From Micromonospora sp. WMMD1128 (GTDB lineage Bacteria; Actinomycetota; Actinomycetes; Mycobacteriales; Micromonosporaceae), in the NCBI RefSeq assembly GCF_027497235.1, contig NZ_CP114902.1, forward strand, positions 3,932,001 to 3,996,000: DNA of 64,000 bases, written 5' to 3'. The position numbers were made by a program, and so were the translations under genes. How positions within the stretch are numbered: the first letter of the stretch is position 1; the number at the start of each line of letters is the position of its first letter. The notes beneath the pieces are model-generated. The model had not been told where the DNA came from. It made no database searches and saw only the letters and a list, made by a program, of their open reading frames with translations. Shown here piece by piece: positions 31,197 to 41,683 of this stretch.

Positions 31197-31753
31197 CAGG
31201 CTCGGCCGAGGTAACGGCCGTCGCGGGTGTCGACCTTGATCTTCTCGCCGGTGGTGATGAACAGCGGCACCTGCACGGTGGCGCCGGTCTCGACGGTGGC
31301 CGGCTTGTTGCCGCCGGTGGACCGGTCACCCTGCAACCCCGGCTCGGTGTAGGTGACCTCGAGCACCACCGAGGTCGGCAGCTCGATGTAGAGCGGCACG
31401 CCCTCGTGCGTGGCGACGGTCGCCTCGGCCTCCGGGAGGAGGTAGTTGGCGGCCTCGCCGACGGTGCCACCCATCACGGTGATCTGGTCGAACGTCTCCA
31501 GATCCATGAAGACGTAGTCCTCGCCGTCGGCGTACAGGTATTGCATGGTGCGCTTGTCCACGGTCGCGGTCTCGACCTTGGTGCCCGCGTTGAAGGTCTT
31601 GTCGACCACCTTGCCGGACAGCACGTTCTTCAGCGTGGTGCGCACGAAGGCACCACCCTTACCGGGCTTGACGTGCTGGAACTCGACGACGGCCCACAGC
31701 TCGCCGTCCAGGTTGAGTACCAGGCCGTTCTTCAGGTCGTTGGTGGAGGCCAT
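31196..31753 (-). CDS. efp: Elongation factor P
   Basis: EF-P relieves ribosome stalling at polyproline stretches. The 185-residue three-domain protein has the N-terminal KOW-like domain with the functional loop [10 protein letters not shown] (Lys32 at the tip), [19 protein letters not shown], and the C-terminal OB domains. The start ATG has GGCAGGAA close upstream. EF-P is likely important here, because the window encodes a protein with hundreds of prolines (41.7-45.2 kb). It is followed by nusB with a 1-nt overlap. Confidence 0.96.
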   Translation of the reverse strand: MASTNDLKNGLVLNLDGELWAVVEFQHVKPGKGGAFVRTTLKNVLSGKVVDKTFNAGTKVETATVDKRTMQYLYADGEDYVFMDLETFDQITVMGGTVGEAANYLLPEAEATVATHEGVPLYIELPTSVVLEVTYTEPGLQGDRSTGGNKPATVETGATVQVPLFITTGEKIKVDTRDGRYLGRA

Positions 31754-31797
31754 TTCCTGCCTTGATCATCAATTGGCGGACAGACCTGCCAAGTCTA

Positions 31798-32244
31798 CTA
31801 GCTGTGTCGAATCGGACTCGCACGCTGCGCCAGATGGTGCAGCGCCAGCCGGTAGCCGTCCACCCCGAGCCCGCAGATCACCCCGGTGGCCACCGCCGAG
31901 ACCACCGAGTGGTGCCGGAACTCCTCCCGGGCGTGGATGTTGGAGATGTGCACCTCGACGAGCGGGCCGCGGAGCAGGGCGCAGGCGTCCCGGACCGCGA
32001 TCGAGTAGTGCGACCAGGCGGCCGGGTTGAGCACCACCGCCGCCTCCTCGTCCGCCGCCGCGTGCAGCCAGCCCAGCAACTCGTGCTCGGCGTCGGTCTG
32101 CCGGACCACCACGTCCAGCCCCAGCTCACGCCCGGTCCGCTCGCACATGGCCGCCAGGTCGGCGTAGCTGGTCACCCCGTAGACGTCGACCTGGCGGGTG
32201 CCGAGCCGGCCCAGGTTCGGCCCGTTGAACACGTACACCCTCAC
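31798..32244 (-). CDS. aroQ: 3-dehydroquinate dehydratase, type II
   Basis: Third shikimate step: dehydroquinate to dehydroshikimate. The 148-residue type II enzyme contains [12 protein letters not shown], the lid/active-site tyrosine in [47 protein letters not shown] with the catalytic His, and [14 protein letters not shown] 32244 overlaps the aroB stop as GTGA, making it the last gene of aroC-aroK-aroB-aroQ. Confidence 0.95.
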   Translation of the reverse strand: MRVYVFNGPNLGRLGTRQVDVYGVTSYADLAAMCERTGRELGLDVVVRQTDAEHELLGWLHAAADEEAAVVLNPAAWSHYSIAVRDACALLRGPLVEVHISNIHAREEFRHHSVVSAVATGVICGLGVDGYRLALHHLAQRASPIRHS

Positions 32245-33317
32245 GAGCTGATCTCCCGGTACGCCTCGGCCAGCAGCTCGTCCGGCGGGCCCTCCAGCAT
32301 CGCCGGGCGGGCGAGGCCGTCGAGCACCACGAACCGCAGCCGACTCCCCCGCGCCTTCTTGTCCACCCGCATCGCGGCGAGCAGCTCCGGCCAGGCGTCC
32401 GCCCGGTAGCCGGTGGGCAGGTCGAGCGCGGCCAGCACACGCCGGTGCTGCCGGGCGTCGTCGGCGTCGAGCCGCCCGGCCAGCCGGGCCAGGGTCGCGG
32501 CGTACACCAGCCCGACCGCGACCGCGTGGCCGTGCCGCCAGCGGTAGCCCTCCACCTTCTCGATCGCGTGGGCGAGCGTGTGCCCGTAGTTGAGCACCTC
32601 GCGTACCCCGGACTCGCGCAGGTCCCCGCCGACCACGTCCGCCTTCACCCGGACCGCCCGCTCCACCAGCTCGCGGACCACCGGGCCGGTCGGGTCCAGC
32701 GCGGCGGCCGGGTCCCGCTCGACCAGGTCGAGGATCACCGGGTCGGCGATGAAGCCGCACTTGACCACCTCGGCCATCCCGGCGGCCAGCTCGGCCGGAG
32801 GCAGGCCGTCGAGCGTCGCCAGGTCGCAGAGCACGCCGGCCGGCGGATGGAACGCGCCGACCAGGTTCTTGCCGGCGGTCGTGTTGATGCCGGTCTTGCC
32901 GCCGACTGCGGCGTCCACCATGCCGAGCAGCGAGGTCGCCACCGGCACCCACCGCACCCCGCGCAGCCAGGTGGCCGCGACGAAACCGGCCAGGTCGGTG
33001 ACCGCGCCGCCGCCCACCCCCACGACCGCGTCGGTACGGGTGAAGCCCGCCGCGCCCAGGCGGTCCCAGGCGGCGGCGGCCACGTCGACGTGCTTGCCCG
33101 CCTCCGCGTCCGGCACCTCCACCAGCAGCGGCGTCACACCGTCGGCGCGGGCTCGCTCGGCGAGCCGCTCGGTGAGGGCCTTGAGCGGCGCCGCGTGCAG
33201 GTAGGCCACCCGCTCGGCGCCGGGCAGCAGCGCGTGCGGCGGGTCGAGCAGGTCACGTCCGACAAGCACGTCGTACGGCCGGTCGCCGCCGACCGGGATC
33301 CGGGTCACCTCGTCCAT
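32241..33317 (-). CDS. aroB: 3-dehydroquinate synthase
   Basis: Converts DAHP to 3-dehydroquinate, NAD- and zinc-dependent. The 358-residue protein has the NAD-binding [21 protein letters not shown] in consecutive blocks, [31 protein letters not shown], the metal-site Glu/Lys in GMAEVVKCG and [14 protein letters not shown] 33317 gives the family N terminus; an upstream ATG at 33404 would add low-complexity sequence. No strong Shine-Dalgarno is visible. The 92-nt gap to aroK makes it the most loosely spaced member of this operon. Confidence 0.95.
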   Translation of the reverse strand: MDEVTRIPVGGDRPYDVLVGRDLLDPPHALLPGAERVAYLHAAPLKALTERLAERARADGVTPLLVEVPDAEAGKHVDVAAAAWDRLGAAGFTRTDAVVGVGGGAVTDLAGFVAATWLRGVRWVPVATSLLGMVDAAVGGKTGINTTAGKNLVGAFHPPAGVLCDLATLDGLPPAELAAGMAEVVKCGFIADPVILDLVERDPAAALDPTGPVVRELVERAVRVKADVVGGDLRESGVREVLNYGHTLAHAIEKVEGYRWRHGHAVAVGLVYAATLARLAGRLDADDARQHRRVLAALDLPTGYRADAWPELLAAMRVDKKARGSRLRFVVLDGLARPAMLEGPPDELLAEAYREISS

Positions 33318-33409
33318 CGCCGGCAGCCTAGTGCAGCGCCCGGCCGCATGCGGCGACTGTCCACTCCGTGATCGGCGCGGCTGGTGGTGCTCGGCGCGTT
33401 CCACCGCCG

Positions 33410-33919
33410 TCAGGGCTTGAGCAGCGCGGCGATCTCGGCGGCCAACTCCTCCGGGTCGCGGCCGTCGGTGACCACGGTCGCGGTCGCCACCTCGGCGTAG
33501 AGCGGGCGACGCTGGTCCAGCAGGTGTTTGAGGGTGGCGCGCGGGTTCAACGCCAGCAACGGCCGGCCGGCGCCCAACCCGACCCGCCGGATCGCGTCGG
33601 GCAGCTCCACCGACAGGTGCACCACGGTGTGGCCGATCAGCGCGGCCCGGTTCTCCTCGGCCAGCACCGCGCCGCCGCCGAGCGCCAGCACCCCGCCGTG
33701 CGAGGTCAGCGCCGCCGCCACCGCGGCCCGTTCCAGCGTACGGAAATGGTCCTCGCCCTCGTCGACGAAGATCTCCGGGATGGGCTTGCCGGCGAGGCGC
33801 TCGATGTCGGTGTCGGTGTCCCGGAAGTCGACGCCGAGCGCCTCGGCGAGCGCCGCCCCCACCGTGGTCTTGCCCGAGCCGGGCGCCCCGACCAGCACGA
33901 CCACCGGGCGGGTGCTCAC
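33410..33919 (-). CDS. aroK: Shikimate kinase
   Basis: Phosphorylates shikimate at O3. The 169-residue P-loop kinase has Walker [10 protein letters not shown], the [14 protein letters not shown] shikimate-binding block with Asp residues, [14 protein letters not shown], the GGGAVL loop and the LID arginine in GAGRPLL. GTG 33919 overlaps the aroC stop as GTGA, giving a normal-length enzyme. Confidence 0.95.
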   Translation of the reverse strand: MSTRPVVVLVGAPGSGKTTVGAALAEALGVDFRDTDTDIERLAGKPIPEIFVDEGEDHFRTLERAAVAAALTSHGGVLALGGGAVLAEENRAALIGHTVVHLSVELPDAIRRVGLGAGRPLLALNPRATLKHLLDQRRPLYAEVATATVVTDGRDPEELAAEIAALLKP

Positions 33920-35094
33920 TTGATCACCAGGCTGTCGAGGTAACCGGACAGGTTGCGGCGCATCTCGGCGATCGAGTCGCCGCCGAACTTCTCCACCGCC
34001 GCCTCGGCCAGCACCAGCGCGACCATCGCCTCGGCGACCACGGCCGCGGCCGGCACCGCGCACACGTCGGAGCGTTGGTTGATCGCGGTGGTCGGCTCCC
34101 CGGTGGTCACGTCGATCGTCGCGAGGGCACGGTTCAGCGACGAGATCGGCTTCATCGCCGCCTTGACCCGCAGCGGCTCGCCGGTGGTGATGCCGCCCTC
34201 CAGGCCGCCGGCCCGGTCGGTGACCCGGCGGACGCCGGTGGCGGTGGGGATGATCTCGTCGTGCGCCTCGGAGCCGCGGGAGCGCGCCTGCTGCCAGCCG
34301 TCACCGATCTCGACGCCCTTGATCGCCTGGATCGACATCACCGCGGTCGCGAGGCGGGCGTCGAGCTTGCGGTCCCACTGCACGTGGCTGCCCAGGCCCG
34401 GCGGCACGCCGTACGCGAGCACCTCGACCACTCCGCCGAGCGTGTCGGCGTCCTTCTTCGCGGCGTCGACCTCGGCGACCATCCGCGCGCTCGCCTCGGC
34501 GTCGAGGCAGCGCAGCGGGTCGGCGTCGATGCGGGCGGCGTCCTCCGGGGTGGGCCGCAGGCCCGGCTTCACCGCCACCGGCCCCAGCTCCACCACGTGG
34601 GAGACGATCTCGACGCCGAGCGCCTGCTTGACCAGCGCCTTGGCGACCGTGCCCACGGCGACCCGGGCGGCGGTCTCCCGGGCACTGGCCCGCTCCAGGA
34701 TCGGCCGGGCGTCGGTGTGCCCGTACTTCTGCATGCCGGCCAGGTCGGCGTGGCCCGGGCGGGGGCGGGTCAGCGGGGCGTTGCGCGCCTGACGGGCCAG
34801 TTCGTCCGCGTCGACCGGGTCGGCGGCCATCACGGTGCGCCACTTCGGCCACTCGGAGTTGCCCACCCGGATCGCCACCGGGCTGCCGAGCGTCACCCCG
34901 TGCCGCAGCCCGCCGATGATCTCGATCTCGTCCTGCTCGAACGCCATCCGGGCGCCCCGCCCGTAGCCGAGCCGGCGGCGGGCCAGCTCGCCGCCGATGT
35001 CGGCGCTTGTCACCTCGACGCCGGCGGGTACGCCCTCCAGCATCGCGACGAGGGCGGGTCCGTGCGATTCACCTGCAGTCAGCCAGCGCAACAC
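33916..35094 (-). CDS. aroC: Chorismate synthase
   Basis: Last shikimate step: EPSP to chorismate, using reduced FMN. The 392-residue protein carries all three signatures: [18 protein letters not shown] at the N terminus, the central GKARP-type [11 protein letters not shown] region with [15 protein letters not shown], and the C-terminal [17 protein letters not shown]. The start is GTG 35094 (a TTG follows directly after it). The frame continues upstream to 35535 without conservation. It is the first gene of aroC-aroK-aroB-aroQ, separated from aroE by 412 nt. Confidence 0.95.
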   Translation of the reverse strand: MLRWLTAGESHGPALVAMLEGVPAGVEVTSADIGGELARRRLGYGRGARMAFEQDEIEIIGGLRHGVTLGSPVAIRVGNSEWPKWRTVMAADPVDADELARQARNAPLTRPRPGHADLAGMQKYGHTDARPILERASARETAARVAVGTVAKALVKQALGVEIVSHVVELGPVAVKPGLRPTPEDAARIDADPLRCLDAEASARMVAEVDAAKKDADTLGGVVEVLAYGVPPGLGSHVQWDRKLDARLATAVMSIQAIKGVEIGDGWQQARSRGSEAHDEIIPTATGVRRVTDRAGGLEGGITTGEPLRVKAAMKPISSLNRALATIDVTTGEPTTAINQRSDVCAVPAAAVVAEAMVALVLAEAAVEKFGGDSIAEMRRNLSGYLDSLVIK

Positions 35095-35506
35095 AGCGGA
35101 CAGTCTGTCACGCCTCCGACCCGGCCCGGCACGCTGCCGCCGGTGTCCCGCCCTGCGGACGCACCAGTCCGCGCAGCGGCTCCGGGCGGCCGGGCGGCTC
35201 CGGGCGGTGGGGCGAATGGACGAGGCCGGGATGGAGCGGGCGCGGCCCGGGGCTGGAACCCCCGGTCTGGGCGGGATAGGCCAGCGGCGCCTACAAACTT
35301 GATGACATGGATGACTCACTCCTTCGGGGCGGCCACCACACGCGCTGAGTGAGTCACCTACGCCATCAAGTTTGTAGGCAACCCGAGGCATGCCTAGCAG
35401 GACCAGCACCATCGGCCGCGCTGACCTGGGACCTGACTGGCGTGGCGTCGCAGGACCCAGTGGCGCGGCAAGGGCACGCCACGGCACCGCCGCCCGCTGG
35501 TCCTGG
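35095..35506. other. Gene-free interval between aroE and aroC
   Basis: No convincing coding sequence is present. The right-centre part holds a family B hairpin (35289-35379). The stretch 35150-35215 has a short internal duplication of GGCTCCGGGCGG. The aroC promoter must lie here or upstream of aroE. Confidence 0.6.
35289..35379. repeat. Palindromic repeat, family B, copy 1
   Basis: Arms of 32 bp (35289-35320 and 35348-35379) match at 28 of 32 positions around a 27-nt loop. Outer arm sequence GCCTACAAACTTGATG is shared with copy 2 at 48544-48630. The differences between arms are transitions that would still allow G-U pairing in RNA. It lies between aroE and aroC. Confidence 0.85.
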
Positions 35507-36337
35507 TCAGGCGAGGGCTCCGCCCCTACCCTCAAGCGCGGCGCGCATCGCCTCGCGCGGTGCGGGAACGCCGGTGAACTGCTCGAACTGCCCGACCGCC
35601 TGGGCCAGCAGCAGATCCAGTCCAGAGATCACCCGGCACCCGGCGGCCAGCGCGCCGGCCGCCAGCGGGGTGGGCCACGGGTCGTAGAGCGCGTCGAAGA
35701 GCACCGTCTCCGGCCGCCAGTCGAAGTTGTCGGCGAGCGGGTCGGCGACGCCCTTCGGCACCGTGGAGATCACCAGGTCGGCCCGGGCGTGCGCGGGCGC
35801 GCCGTCCCACTCCGCGCCGGCCAGCGGCACGCCGGCGGCCACCGCCACCGGACGCAGCTCCTCGACCGCCTCGGGTCGGCGGGCCACCACCGTCACCTCG
35901 GCCGCGCCGATCCGGGCCGCCGCCGCGATCGCCGCCCGCGCGGTGCCACCGGCCCCGAGCACGGTGACCACCGCCCCGGCCACGCAGCCGGCGCCGGTGA
36001 GCACCTCGACCATGCCGGTGATGTCGGTGTTGTCCGCGTACCAGGCGCCGTCGGATCGGCGTACCAGCGTGTTGGCGGCGCCGACGGCGGCGGCGACCGG
36101 CGAGACCTCGTCGGCAAGCGCGAGCGCCGCCTCCTTGCCCGGCATGGTCACCGACAGCCCGGCCCACTCCGGGCCGAGGCCCGCGACCAGGCCGGGCAGC
36201 TCGTCCGCGCCGGCCTCGATCTTCGTGTACGACCAGCCGGTCAGCCCGGCCGCCGCGTACCCGGCGTTGTGGATCGCCGGGGAGAGTGAGTGGGCGATCG
36301 GCCGGCCGACCACCGCCGCACGGTGTGGGGCGGCCAT
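35507..36337 (-). CDS. aroE: Shikimate dehydrogenase
   Basis: Reduces dehydroshikimate to shikimate with NADPH. The 276-residue protein has the shikimate-binding SLSPAIHN near the N terminus, the catalytic Lys in [10 protein letters not shown], the Asp in NTDITG, the Rossmann loop GAGGTARAA, and the C-terminal [18 protein letters not shown]. Its ATG overlaps the mltG stop codon (TGATG), so ruvX-mltG-aroE form a translationally coupled string. Confidence 0.95.
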   Translation of the reverse strand: MAAPHRAAVVGRPIAHSLSPAIHNAGYAAAGLTGWSYTKIEAGADELPGLVAGLGPEWAGLSVTMPGKEAALALADEVSPVAAAVGAANTLVRRSDGAWYADNTDITGMVEVLTGAGCVAGAVVTVLGAGGTARAAIAAAARIGAAEVTVVARRPEAVEELRPVAVAAGVPLAGAEWDGAPAHARADLVISTVPKGVADPLADNFDWRPETVLFDALYDPWPTPLAAGALAAGCRVISGLDLLLAQAVGQFEQFTGVPAPREAMRAALEGRGGALA

Positions 36338-37536
36338 CAGATGATCCCGGCCTCCTTGGCCTTCTGCTCGTTGCGCCGTTGTTGCTCGTAGGTCTCGGCG
36401 AAGGCCGAGTGGCCCTCCTTGTCAATGGCCACGAAGAAGAGCCACTTGCCCGGCGGGGGATCCATCGCCCCCTCCAGCGCCTGCTTGCCCGGGTTGTTGA
36501 TCGGTGTGGGCACCAGACCGCGCAGCTTGCGGTTGTAGGGGTTCTTCGGGTCGTCCAGCTCGGAGGCGGTCATCTCCTTGGACGTCTTGGTCTTCTGCCC
36601 GGTCAGCTCCAGGTAGTAGTTGACCGTGACGTCCATCTCCAGGCAGTTGCAGGGGAACTCGCCGTAGACCCGGTTGTAGGCCACCCGGGCGACCTTGCCC
36701 AGGTCGTCGGGGTTGCCGGCCTCGGCCTGGGCCAGCGACGCGACGATCAGCGCCTCGTACGGGGTGACCCCGCCGCGCTCCGCCTGCACCCGGTCGGCGA
36801 ACTTCATGTCGCCGGTGACGGAAAGGAAGTTGTCCACCATCAGCTTGAGCACCGTCTCGGCGGTGGCCTTCGGCGGGATCTCGTAGGTGTCCGGGAACAG
36901 GAAGCCCTCGACCGACGGCTTGACCTTCTTGCCGTCGGAGCGCGTGAACCACCAGTCCGGCACGCCCAGCGCCTCCGGGTCCTTCGCGGCGGTCTCGAAG
37001 TCCTTGACCGGGATGTCGGTCTTTTCGGAGAGCAGCTTGTAGATGTTCTTGGCGGTGCGCCCCTCCGGGATGGTGAGCCCGTTGACGACCTTGTTCTTCA
37101 GGTCGAGCATGGCCACGACCGCCGCCTCACCGCTCATCTGCTTGCGCAGCTTGTAGGTGCCCGGCTGGATGTTCTTGCTGCGCGAGTTCGCCTCGGCGGC
37201 CTCGATGAACGCCTTGGTGCTCTTCACCACATCGGCGGCCACAAGCGTGTCGGCCATGTCGGCGATCAGCGCGTTCTGCTTGATCTGGACCGTCACCTCG
37301 CCGGTGCCGGAACCGTCGTAGTCGGGGGTGACCAGGTAGTTCTGGATGCGGTCGAAGCCGTAGTAGGCCCCGCCACCGATGCCACCGAGCAGCACGAGCG
37401 CGAGGGCGAGCGCGAGGAGGGTCTTGCCCCTGCCGCCGCCGGACTTGCCCTGCCGGCGGAGCACCGCGCCGCGCCGGTGCCGGCCCTTCTCACCCCTCTC
37501 CTGTTCGTCGAACCCCAGGTCAAGGTCGTCGATCAT
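36337..37536 (-). CDS. mltG: Endolytic transglycosylase MltG (YceG-like)
   Basis: Cleaves nascent peptidoglycan strands near the membrane, limiting glycan length. The 399-residue protein has a basic cytosolic N terminus (1-38), one membrane helix (about 39-60, LLALALALVLLGGIGGG), a LysM-like region (TIPEGRTAKNIYKLL) and the YceG catalytic domain with LIVASLAQAEAG (conserved glutamate), ARVAYNRV and PTPINNPGK. The stretch replacing the usual LQSD motif reads CNCLEMD, with two cysteines. Its start overlaps ruvX by 17 nt and its stop overlaps aroE. Confidence 0.93.
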   Translation of the reverse strand: MIDDLDLGFDEQERGEKGRHRRGAVLRRQGKSGGGRGKTLLALALALVLLGGIGGGAYYGFDRIQNYLVTPDYDGSGTGEVTVQIKQNALIADMADTLVAADVVKSTKAFIEAAEANSRSKNIQPGTYKLRKQMSGEAAVVAMLDLKNKVVNGLTIPEGRTAKNIYKLLSEKTDIPVKDFETAAKDPEALGVPDWWFTRSDGKKVKPSVEGFLFPDTYEIPPKATAETVLKLMVDNFLSVTGDMKFADRVQAERGGVTPYEALIVASLAQAEAGNPDDLGKVARVAYNRVYGEFPCNCLEMDVTVNYYLELTGQKTKTSKEMTASELDDPKNPYNRKLRGLVPTPINNPGKQALEGAMDPPPGKWLFFVAIDKEGHSAFAETYEQQRRNEQKAKEAGII

Positions 37537-37993
37537 GCGTTCGCCTCCGCTGTGCGTCCAGCCAGCTCTGCAGAATCTCCACCGCGGCGGCCTGGTCGAC
37601 CACCGCTCGTTGGCGCTTTCCCCGGACGCCCCGTTCCGCCAGCCTACGACTCGCGAGGACGGTAGACATCCTCTCGTCCGTCAGCGTCACCGGAATCGGC
37701 CCCATCACATCCGCCAAACGGGTGGCGTAGGCGGAGACGTTCGCCGCCGCCGGGCCGTGTTTCCCGGCGAGGTTCACCGGCAGCCCGACGACGATACCCA
37801 CCGCCTCGTGCTCGGCGGCCAGCCGGACCAGCTCGGCCATGTCGGCGGGCACCGCGTCCGGCTCGGCGGTCAGGTCGCGGGCCAGGGTGACGAGCGGGGT
37901 GGCGAGGATGCCGTGCGGGTCGGACCGGGACACGCCCACCCGAACCTGCCCGACATCCACCCCCAACCGGACACCGTGCACGAACTCAGCCAT
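37520..37993 (-). CDS. ruvX: Holliday junction resolvase-like protein RuvX (YqgF)
   Basis: RNase H-fold nuclease family implicated in rRNA processing and Holliday junction resolution. The 157-residue protein shows LGVDVGQVRVGVSRSD with the first catalytic Asp, VVGLPVNLAGKHGPAA, the Glu in LTDERMSTVLAS, and the last acidic residue in RAVVDQAAAVEILQSWL. The alaS-ruvX-mltG-aroE order is the standard actinobacterial one; the gap to alaS is 71 nt. Confidence 0.93.
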   Translation of the reverse strand: MAEFVHGVRLGVDVGQVRVGVSRSDPHGILATPLVTLARDLTAEPDAVPADMAELVRLAAEHEAVGIVVGLPVNLAGKHGPAAANVSAYATRLADVMGPIPVTLTDERMSTVLASRRLAERGVRGKRQRAVVDQAAAVEILQSWLDAQRRRTHDRRP

Positions 37994-38064
37994 CTACCGC
38001 CACACCTCCCCTGAGTACGGGCCAGGGCGGACCGGGAGGTCCGCCCTGGCATCCAGCGCAGCGC

Positions 38065-40746
38065 TCATGGGGTGTCGGCGACCGCTTTCTCCACCGTCAC
38101 CAGCAGGTTCGACGCCTCCGTGGCGGGCAGGCCGCCGCCCTGGGCCAGGTCGTCGCTGCCGCCGCCCCGGCCGGAGAACGCCGCCTTCACCAGATCCTTC
38201 GCGCTCAGGCCCCGCCCCCGGGCGGCCTGGTTGACGGCCACCACCAGGGACGCCTTGCCGTTGGACCGGGCGGCCACCGCGACCACCGCCGGGCGGGCCG
38301 CGTCGATCCGGCCCCGGATCTCCTGGGCCAGGGTCCGCACGTCGTTCGCCGCCGCGCCCTCGGGCGCCTCGGTGCCCACGTACGCGACCCCCCGCACGTC
38401 CTTCGCCTGCGCCGCCAGGGCCCCGGCCCCACCGAGCACGAGCTGGGCGCGGAGCTTCTCCAGCTCCTTCTCCGCGTCGCGCAACTGGGTGACGGTCTGC
38501 TCCACCCGGTCGGCGACCTGCTCGCCCGGCACCCGGAACATCTCGGCCAGCCGGGAGACAAGCAGGTGCTCGCGGGCCAGGAAGCCGAACGCGTCCATGC
38601 CGACGAGCGCCTCGATCCGGCGGACCCCGGAACCGACCGACGCCTCGGAGAGGATCTTGACCAGGCCGAGCTGGGCCGACCGGGCCACGTGGGTGCCGCC
38701 GCACAGCTCCCGGGCGTAGTCACCGACCTCGACCACCCGGACCCGCTCGCCGTACTTCTCGCCGAACAACGCCATCGCGCCGATCCGGCGGGCCTCCTCC
38801 TGGCTGGTGACGAACGCGTGCACCTCCAGGTCGGCCAGGAGCACCTCGTTCACCTGCTGCTCCACGTCCTGCAGCACGCTCGGCGTCACCCCGGTCGGGG
38901 TGTTGAAGTCGAACCGCAGCCGGCCCGGCGCGTTCAGCGAACCCGCCTGGGTCGCCGACTCGCCGAGGAAGTTCCGCATCGTCTGGTGCACCAGGTGCGT
39001 CGCGGTGTGCGACCGCGAGATCGCCCGGCGACGGGACACGTCGATCTCCGCGTACCCGGTCTCCCCGGCCCGGACCTCGCCGCGCACCACCCGGGCCCGG
39101 TGCACGATCAGGCCGGGCACCGGCTGCTGCACGTCGAAGACCTCGACCTGGCCGCCGCCGACCGTGATCAGGCCCTGGTCCGGCTGCTGGCCGCCGCCCT
39201 CGGCGTAGAACGGGGTGGTGTCGAGCACCAGCTCGACCGTGTCGCCCTCGGCCGCGGCGGCCACCGACGCGCCGCCGGCCAGCAGCGCCCGCACCCGGGA
39301 CTCCCGGTTCAGCTCGGTGTAGCCGGTGAACTCCACCGGCCCGCCGCCGTCGAGCACCGACCGGTACGCCGACACGTCGGTGTGCCCGGTCTTGCGGGCC
39401 TGCGCGTCGGCCTTGGCCCGGCCGCGCTGGTCGGCCATCAACCGGCGGAAGCCGTCCGCGTCGACCTGGAGGCCCTGCTCGGCCGCGATCTCCAGGGTCA
39501 GGTCGATCGGGAAGCCGTACGTGTCGTGCAGCTGGAACGCCTTGTCACCGGAAAGCGCCGGCCGGCCGGCCGACTTCGTCTCCGCGATCGCGGTGTCCAG
39601 GATCGTGGTGCCGGCGCGCAGCGTGGCCAAGAACGCGTCCTCCTCGGCGTACGCGTACTGCGAGATCCGGCCGAAGTCCTCGGCCAGCTCCGGGTACGAC
39701 GGGGCCATGCAGTCCCGCGCCACCGGCAGCAGCTCCGGCAGCGCCGGTTCCTGGTAGCCCAGCAGCCGGACCGACCGGATCGCCCGGCGCATGATCCGCC
39801 GCAGCACGTAGCCACGGCCCTCGTTCGACGGGGTCACCCCGTCGCCGATCAACATCAGCGCGGTGCGCACGTGGTCGGCGACCACCCGCAGCCGCACGTC
39901 GTCCGGGTGCGACTGGTTGGCCGCGTGCCCGGAGTGCGCGCCGTACCGCTTCCCGGTCAGCTCGGCCGCCCGGTCCAGGATCGGCTTGACCTCGTCGATC
40001 TCGTAGAGGTTGTCCACACCCTGCAGCAGCGAGGCCATCCGCTCCAGGCCCATGCCGGTGTCGATGTTCTGCGCCGGCAGGTCGCCGAGGATCGGGAAGT
40101 CCTCCTTCCCGGTGCCCGGCCCCCGCTCGTACTGCATGAAGACGAGGTTCCAGAACTCCAGGTAGCGGTCCTCGTCGACCTCCGGACCACCCTCGCGGCC
40201 GTACTCCGGGCCCCGGTCGTAGTACAGCTCCGAACACGGCCCGCACGGGCCGGGGATGCCCATCGACCAGAAGTTGTCCGCCTTGCCCCGGCGCACGATC
40301 CGCTCCGCCGGCACGCCCGTGGCACGCCAGATGTCGTACGCCTCGTCGTCGTCCAGGTAGACCGTCGCCCAGATCCGCTCCGGGTCCAGCCCGAAGCCAC
40401 CCGCCTCGACCGACTTCGTGGCCAGGTCCCAGGCCAGCGGAATCGCCCCGGACTTGAAGTAGTCACCGAAGGAGAAGTTGCCGTTCATCTGGAAGAACGT
40501 GCCGTGCCGGCTGGTCTTGCCGACCTCGTCGATGTCCGGCGTCCGCAGGCACTTCTGCACGCTCGTCGCCCGCTGGTACGGCGGCGTCTGCTGGCCCAGG
40601 AAGTAGGGCACGAACTGCACCATGCCCGCGTTGATGAACAGCAGGTTCGGGTCACTGATGGCGGGCAGCGGAGCGGACGGCACCACGGCGTGCCCGTTCG
40701 CCTCGAAGTGGGCGAGGAACCGCCGCTTGATCTCCGCCGTCTTCAT
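38065..40746 (-). CDS. alaS: Alanyl-tRNA synthetase
   Basis: Charges tRNA(Ala). The 893-residue class II synthetase begins [19 protein letters not shown] and has the catalytic core ([29 protein letters not shown]) and the G3:U70-reading domain. The editing domain has zinc ligands in [10 protein letters not shown] and CGGTHVARS, and the C-terminal C-Ala domain ends in [12 protein letters not shown]. All modules appear intact. Its ATG overlaps the stop of the upstream small membrane-protein gene (ATGA). Confidence 0.97.
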   Translation of the reverse strand: MKTAEIKRRFLAHFEANGHAVVPSAPLPAISDPNLLFINAGMVQFVPYFLGQQTPPYQRATSVQKCLRTPDIDEVGKTSRHGTFFQMNGNFSFGDYFKSGAIPLAWDLATKSVEAGGFGLDPERIWATVYLDDDEAYDIWRATGVPAERIVRRGKADNFWSMGIPGPCGPCSELYYDRGPEYGREGGPEVDEDRYLEFWNLVFMQYERGPGTGKEDFPILGDLPAQNIDTGMGLERMASLLQGVDNLYEIDEVKPILDRAAELTGKRYGAHSGHAANQSHPDDVRLRVVADHVRTALMLIGDGVTPSNEGRGYVLRRIMRRAIRSVRLLGYQEPALPELLPVARDCMAPSYPELAEDFGRISQYAYAEEDAFLATLRAGTTILDTAIAETKSAGRPALSGDKAFQLHDTYGFPIDLTLEIAAEQGLQVDADGFRRLMADQRGRAKADAQARKTGHTDVSAYRSVLDGGGPVEFTGYTELNRESRVRALLAGGASVAAAAEGDTVELVLDTTPFYAEGGGQQPDQGLITVGGGQVEVFDVQQPVPGLIVHRARVVRGEVRAGETGYAEIDVSRRRAISRSHTATHLVHQTMRNFLGESATQAGSLNAPGRLRFDFNTPTGVTPSVLQDVEQQVNEVLLADLEVHAFVTSQEEARRIGAMALFGEKYGERVRVVEVGDYARELCGGTHVARSAQLGLVKILSEASVGSGVRRIEALVGMDAFGFLAREHLLVSRLAEMFRVPGEQVADRVEQTVTQLRDAEKELEKLRAQLVLGGAGALAAQAKDVRGVAYVGTEAPEGAAANDVRTLAQEIRGRIDAARPAVVAVAARSNGKASLVVAVNQAARGRGLSAKDLVKAAFSGRGGGSDDLAQGGGLPATEASNLLVTVEKAVADTP

Positions 40747-41048
40747 CGCTGGTGCTCCTCCGGGAAAATCTCTCGGTCACCGATCCGCGGGTCCTCCCGC
40801 AGCTCGGCGAACTCGTCGTCGTACGCCTCGCCGCGGGCGAAGGCCTCGTGGATCTCCTGCTCACGCTCGGCCATCCCGACCCGGACGTCGTCCACGAAGG
40901 CACGCACCGACTCGACCAGCCCACCGGCGGACTCGGACAACCCGCTCGCGATGCCCGCCGGGGTGTACGCCTGCGCCGTCCGGGTGGCCTTGCGCACCAC
41001 CAGGACGCCCACGGCCAGGCCGATACCCAGCCAGAACAACCGCCTCAT
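40743..41048 (-). CDS. Small single-pass membrane protein (DUF6167-like)
   Basis: A 101-residue protein with one N-terminal membrane helix ([18 protein letters not shown]) and a charged cytosolic or peripheral region rich in Glu/Asp/Arg ([26 protein letters not shown]). Small proteins of this layout occur directly before alaS in many actinobacteria; I recall the family as DUF6167. Function unknown. It ends in an ATGA overlap with alaS, implying coupled translation. Confidence 0.8.
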   Translation of the reverse strand: MRRLFWLGIGLAVGVLVVRKATRTAQAYTPAGIASGLSESAGGLVESVRAFVDDVRVGMAEREQEIHEAFARGEAYDDEFAELREDPRIGDREIFPEEHQR

Positions 41049-41079
41049 GCTCTCATCCTCCCGCGTACGCCGGTCGGGG

Positions 41080-41541
41080 TCAGCGGTTGCCGCGCTTGGC
41101 GGCCCGACGCTGCTGCTTGATGGTGTCGCGCACCTCACGCTCGGTCTCGGCGTGCCGGCGGGCGGAGGCGGCCTTGCGCACGCCGTACCCGAACGCGGCC
41201 ACCTTCACCAGCGGGTTCGCGGCGGCGGCGGAGACCACGGTGGCCAGGTTCGCCACGTTCGCGGTGACGTTCTGCGCGTGGCTGGTCATGGTGTCCACCT
41301 TGGCGAGCTGGAGGTTCACCCCGTCCAGCGAGGTCTGCACCTGCTCCAGCGCGGTGTTGACGTTCTTCACCGTGGTGTTCACGTCACCGAGCAGCGGCCC
41401 GGTCCGGTCGTTCAGGTCGTTGATCATGCGGGTTGCGGCGTCGACGGTGTGCCGGAGACGCAGAATCGGCAGCGTCAGGATCAACACGAGCATTGCGAAC
41501 GCGATCGCCGCGACGAGCGCCGCGACCTCTCCAAAACTCAC
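41080..41541 (-). CDS. DUF948 family membrane protein
   Basis: The 153-residue protein has an N-terminal membrane helix (about 4-28, EVAALVAAIAFAMLVLILTL) followed by a coiled-coil-like region (residues 35-95, with DLNDRTGPLLGDVN, VKNVNTALEQVQ and LDGVNLQLAKVD), the DUF948 pattern. The tail is basic (RRAAKRGNR). GTG 41541 has GAGGAGG 6 nt upstream. It is 31 nt before the DUF6167-like gene, forming the conserved DUF948-DUF6167-alaS cluster. Role unknown. Confidence 0.85.
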   Translation of the reverse strand: MSFGEVAALVAAIAFAMLVLILTLPILRLRHTVDAATRMINDLNDRTGPLLGDVNTTVKNVNTALEQVQTSLDGVNLQLAKVDTMTSHAQNVTANVANLATVVSAAAANPLVKVAAFGYGVRKAASARRHAETEREVRDTIKQQRRAAKRGNR

Positions 41542-41683
41542 GCATGTCCTCCTCAACCAGCGTTCCGGCACGACGTCCCGGAACGCGCGACCGTTCCTAC
41601 CCTTTTCGCGCCACGCCGACCCGGTCACCGGGCGCGGGCGGGCGCGCCAGCCCCAGACCCTACCGTCCGTGATGGAAGTCGGC

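Noticed and set aside
31760..31780. GATCATCAATTGGCGG upstream of efp as a third family A repeat
   Set aside because: Only partial similarity to the arm and no matching second arm nearby; probably chance.
35095..35506. A prepilin-peptidase-like gene remnant between aroE and aroC, as found at this place in some actinobacteria
   Set aside because: Translations of the interval in the aro direction show no membrane helices or peptidase motifs; only the family B hairpin is recognisable.
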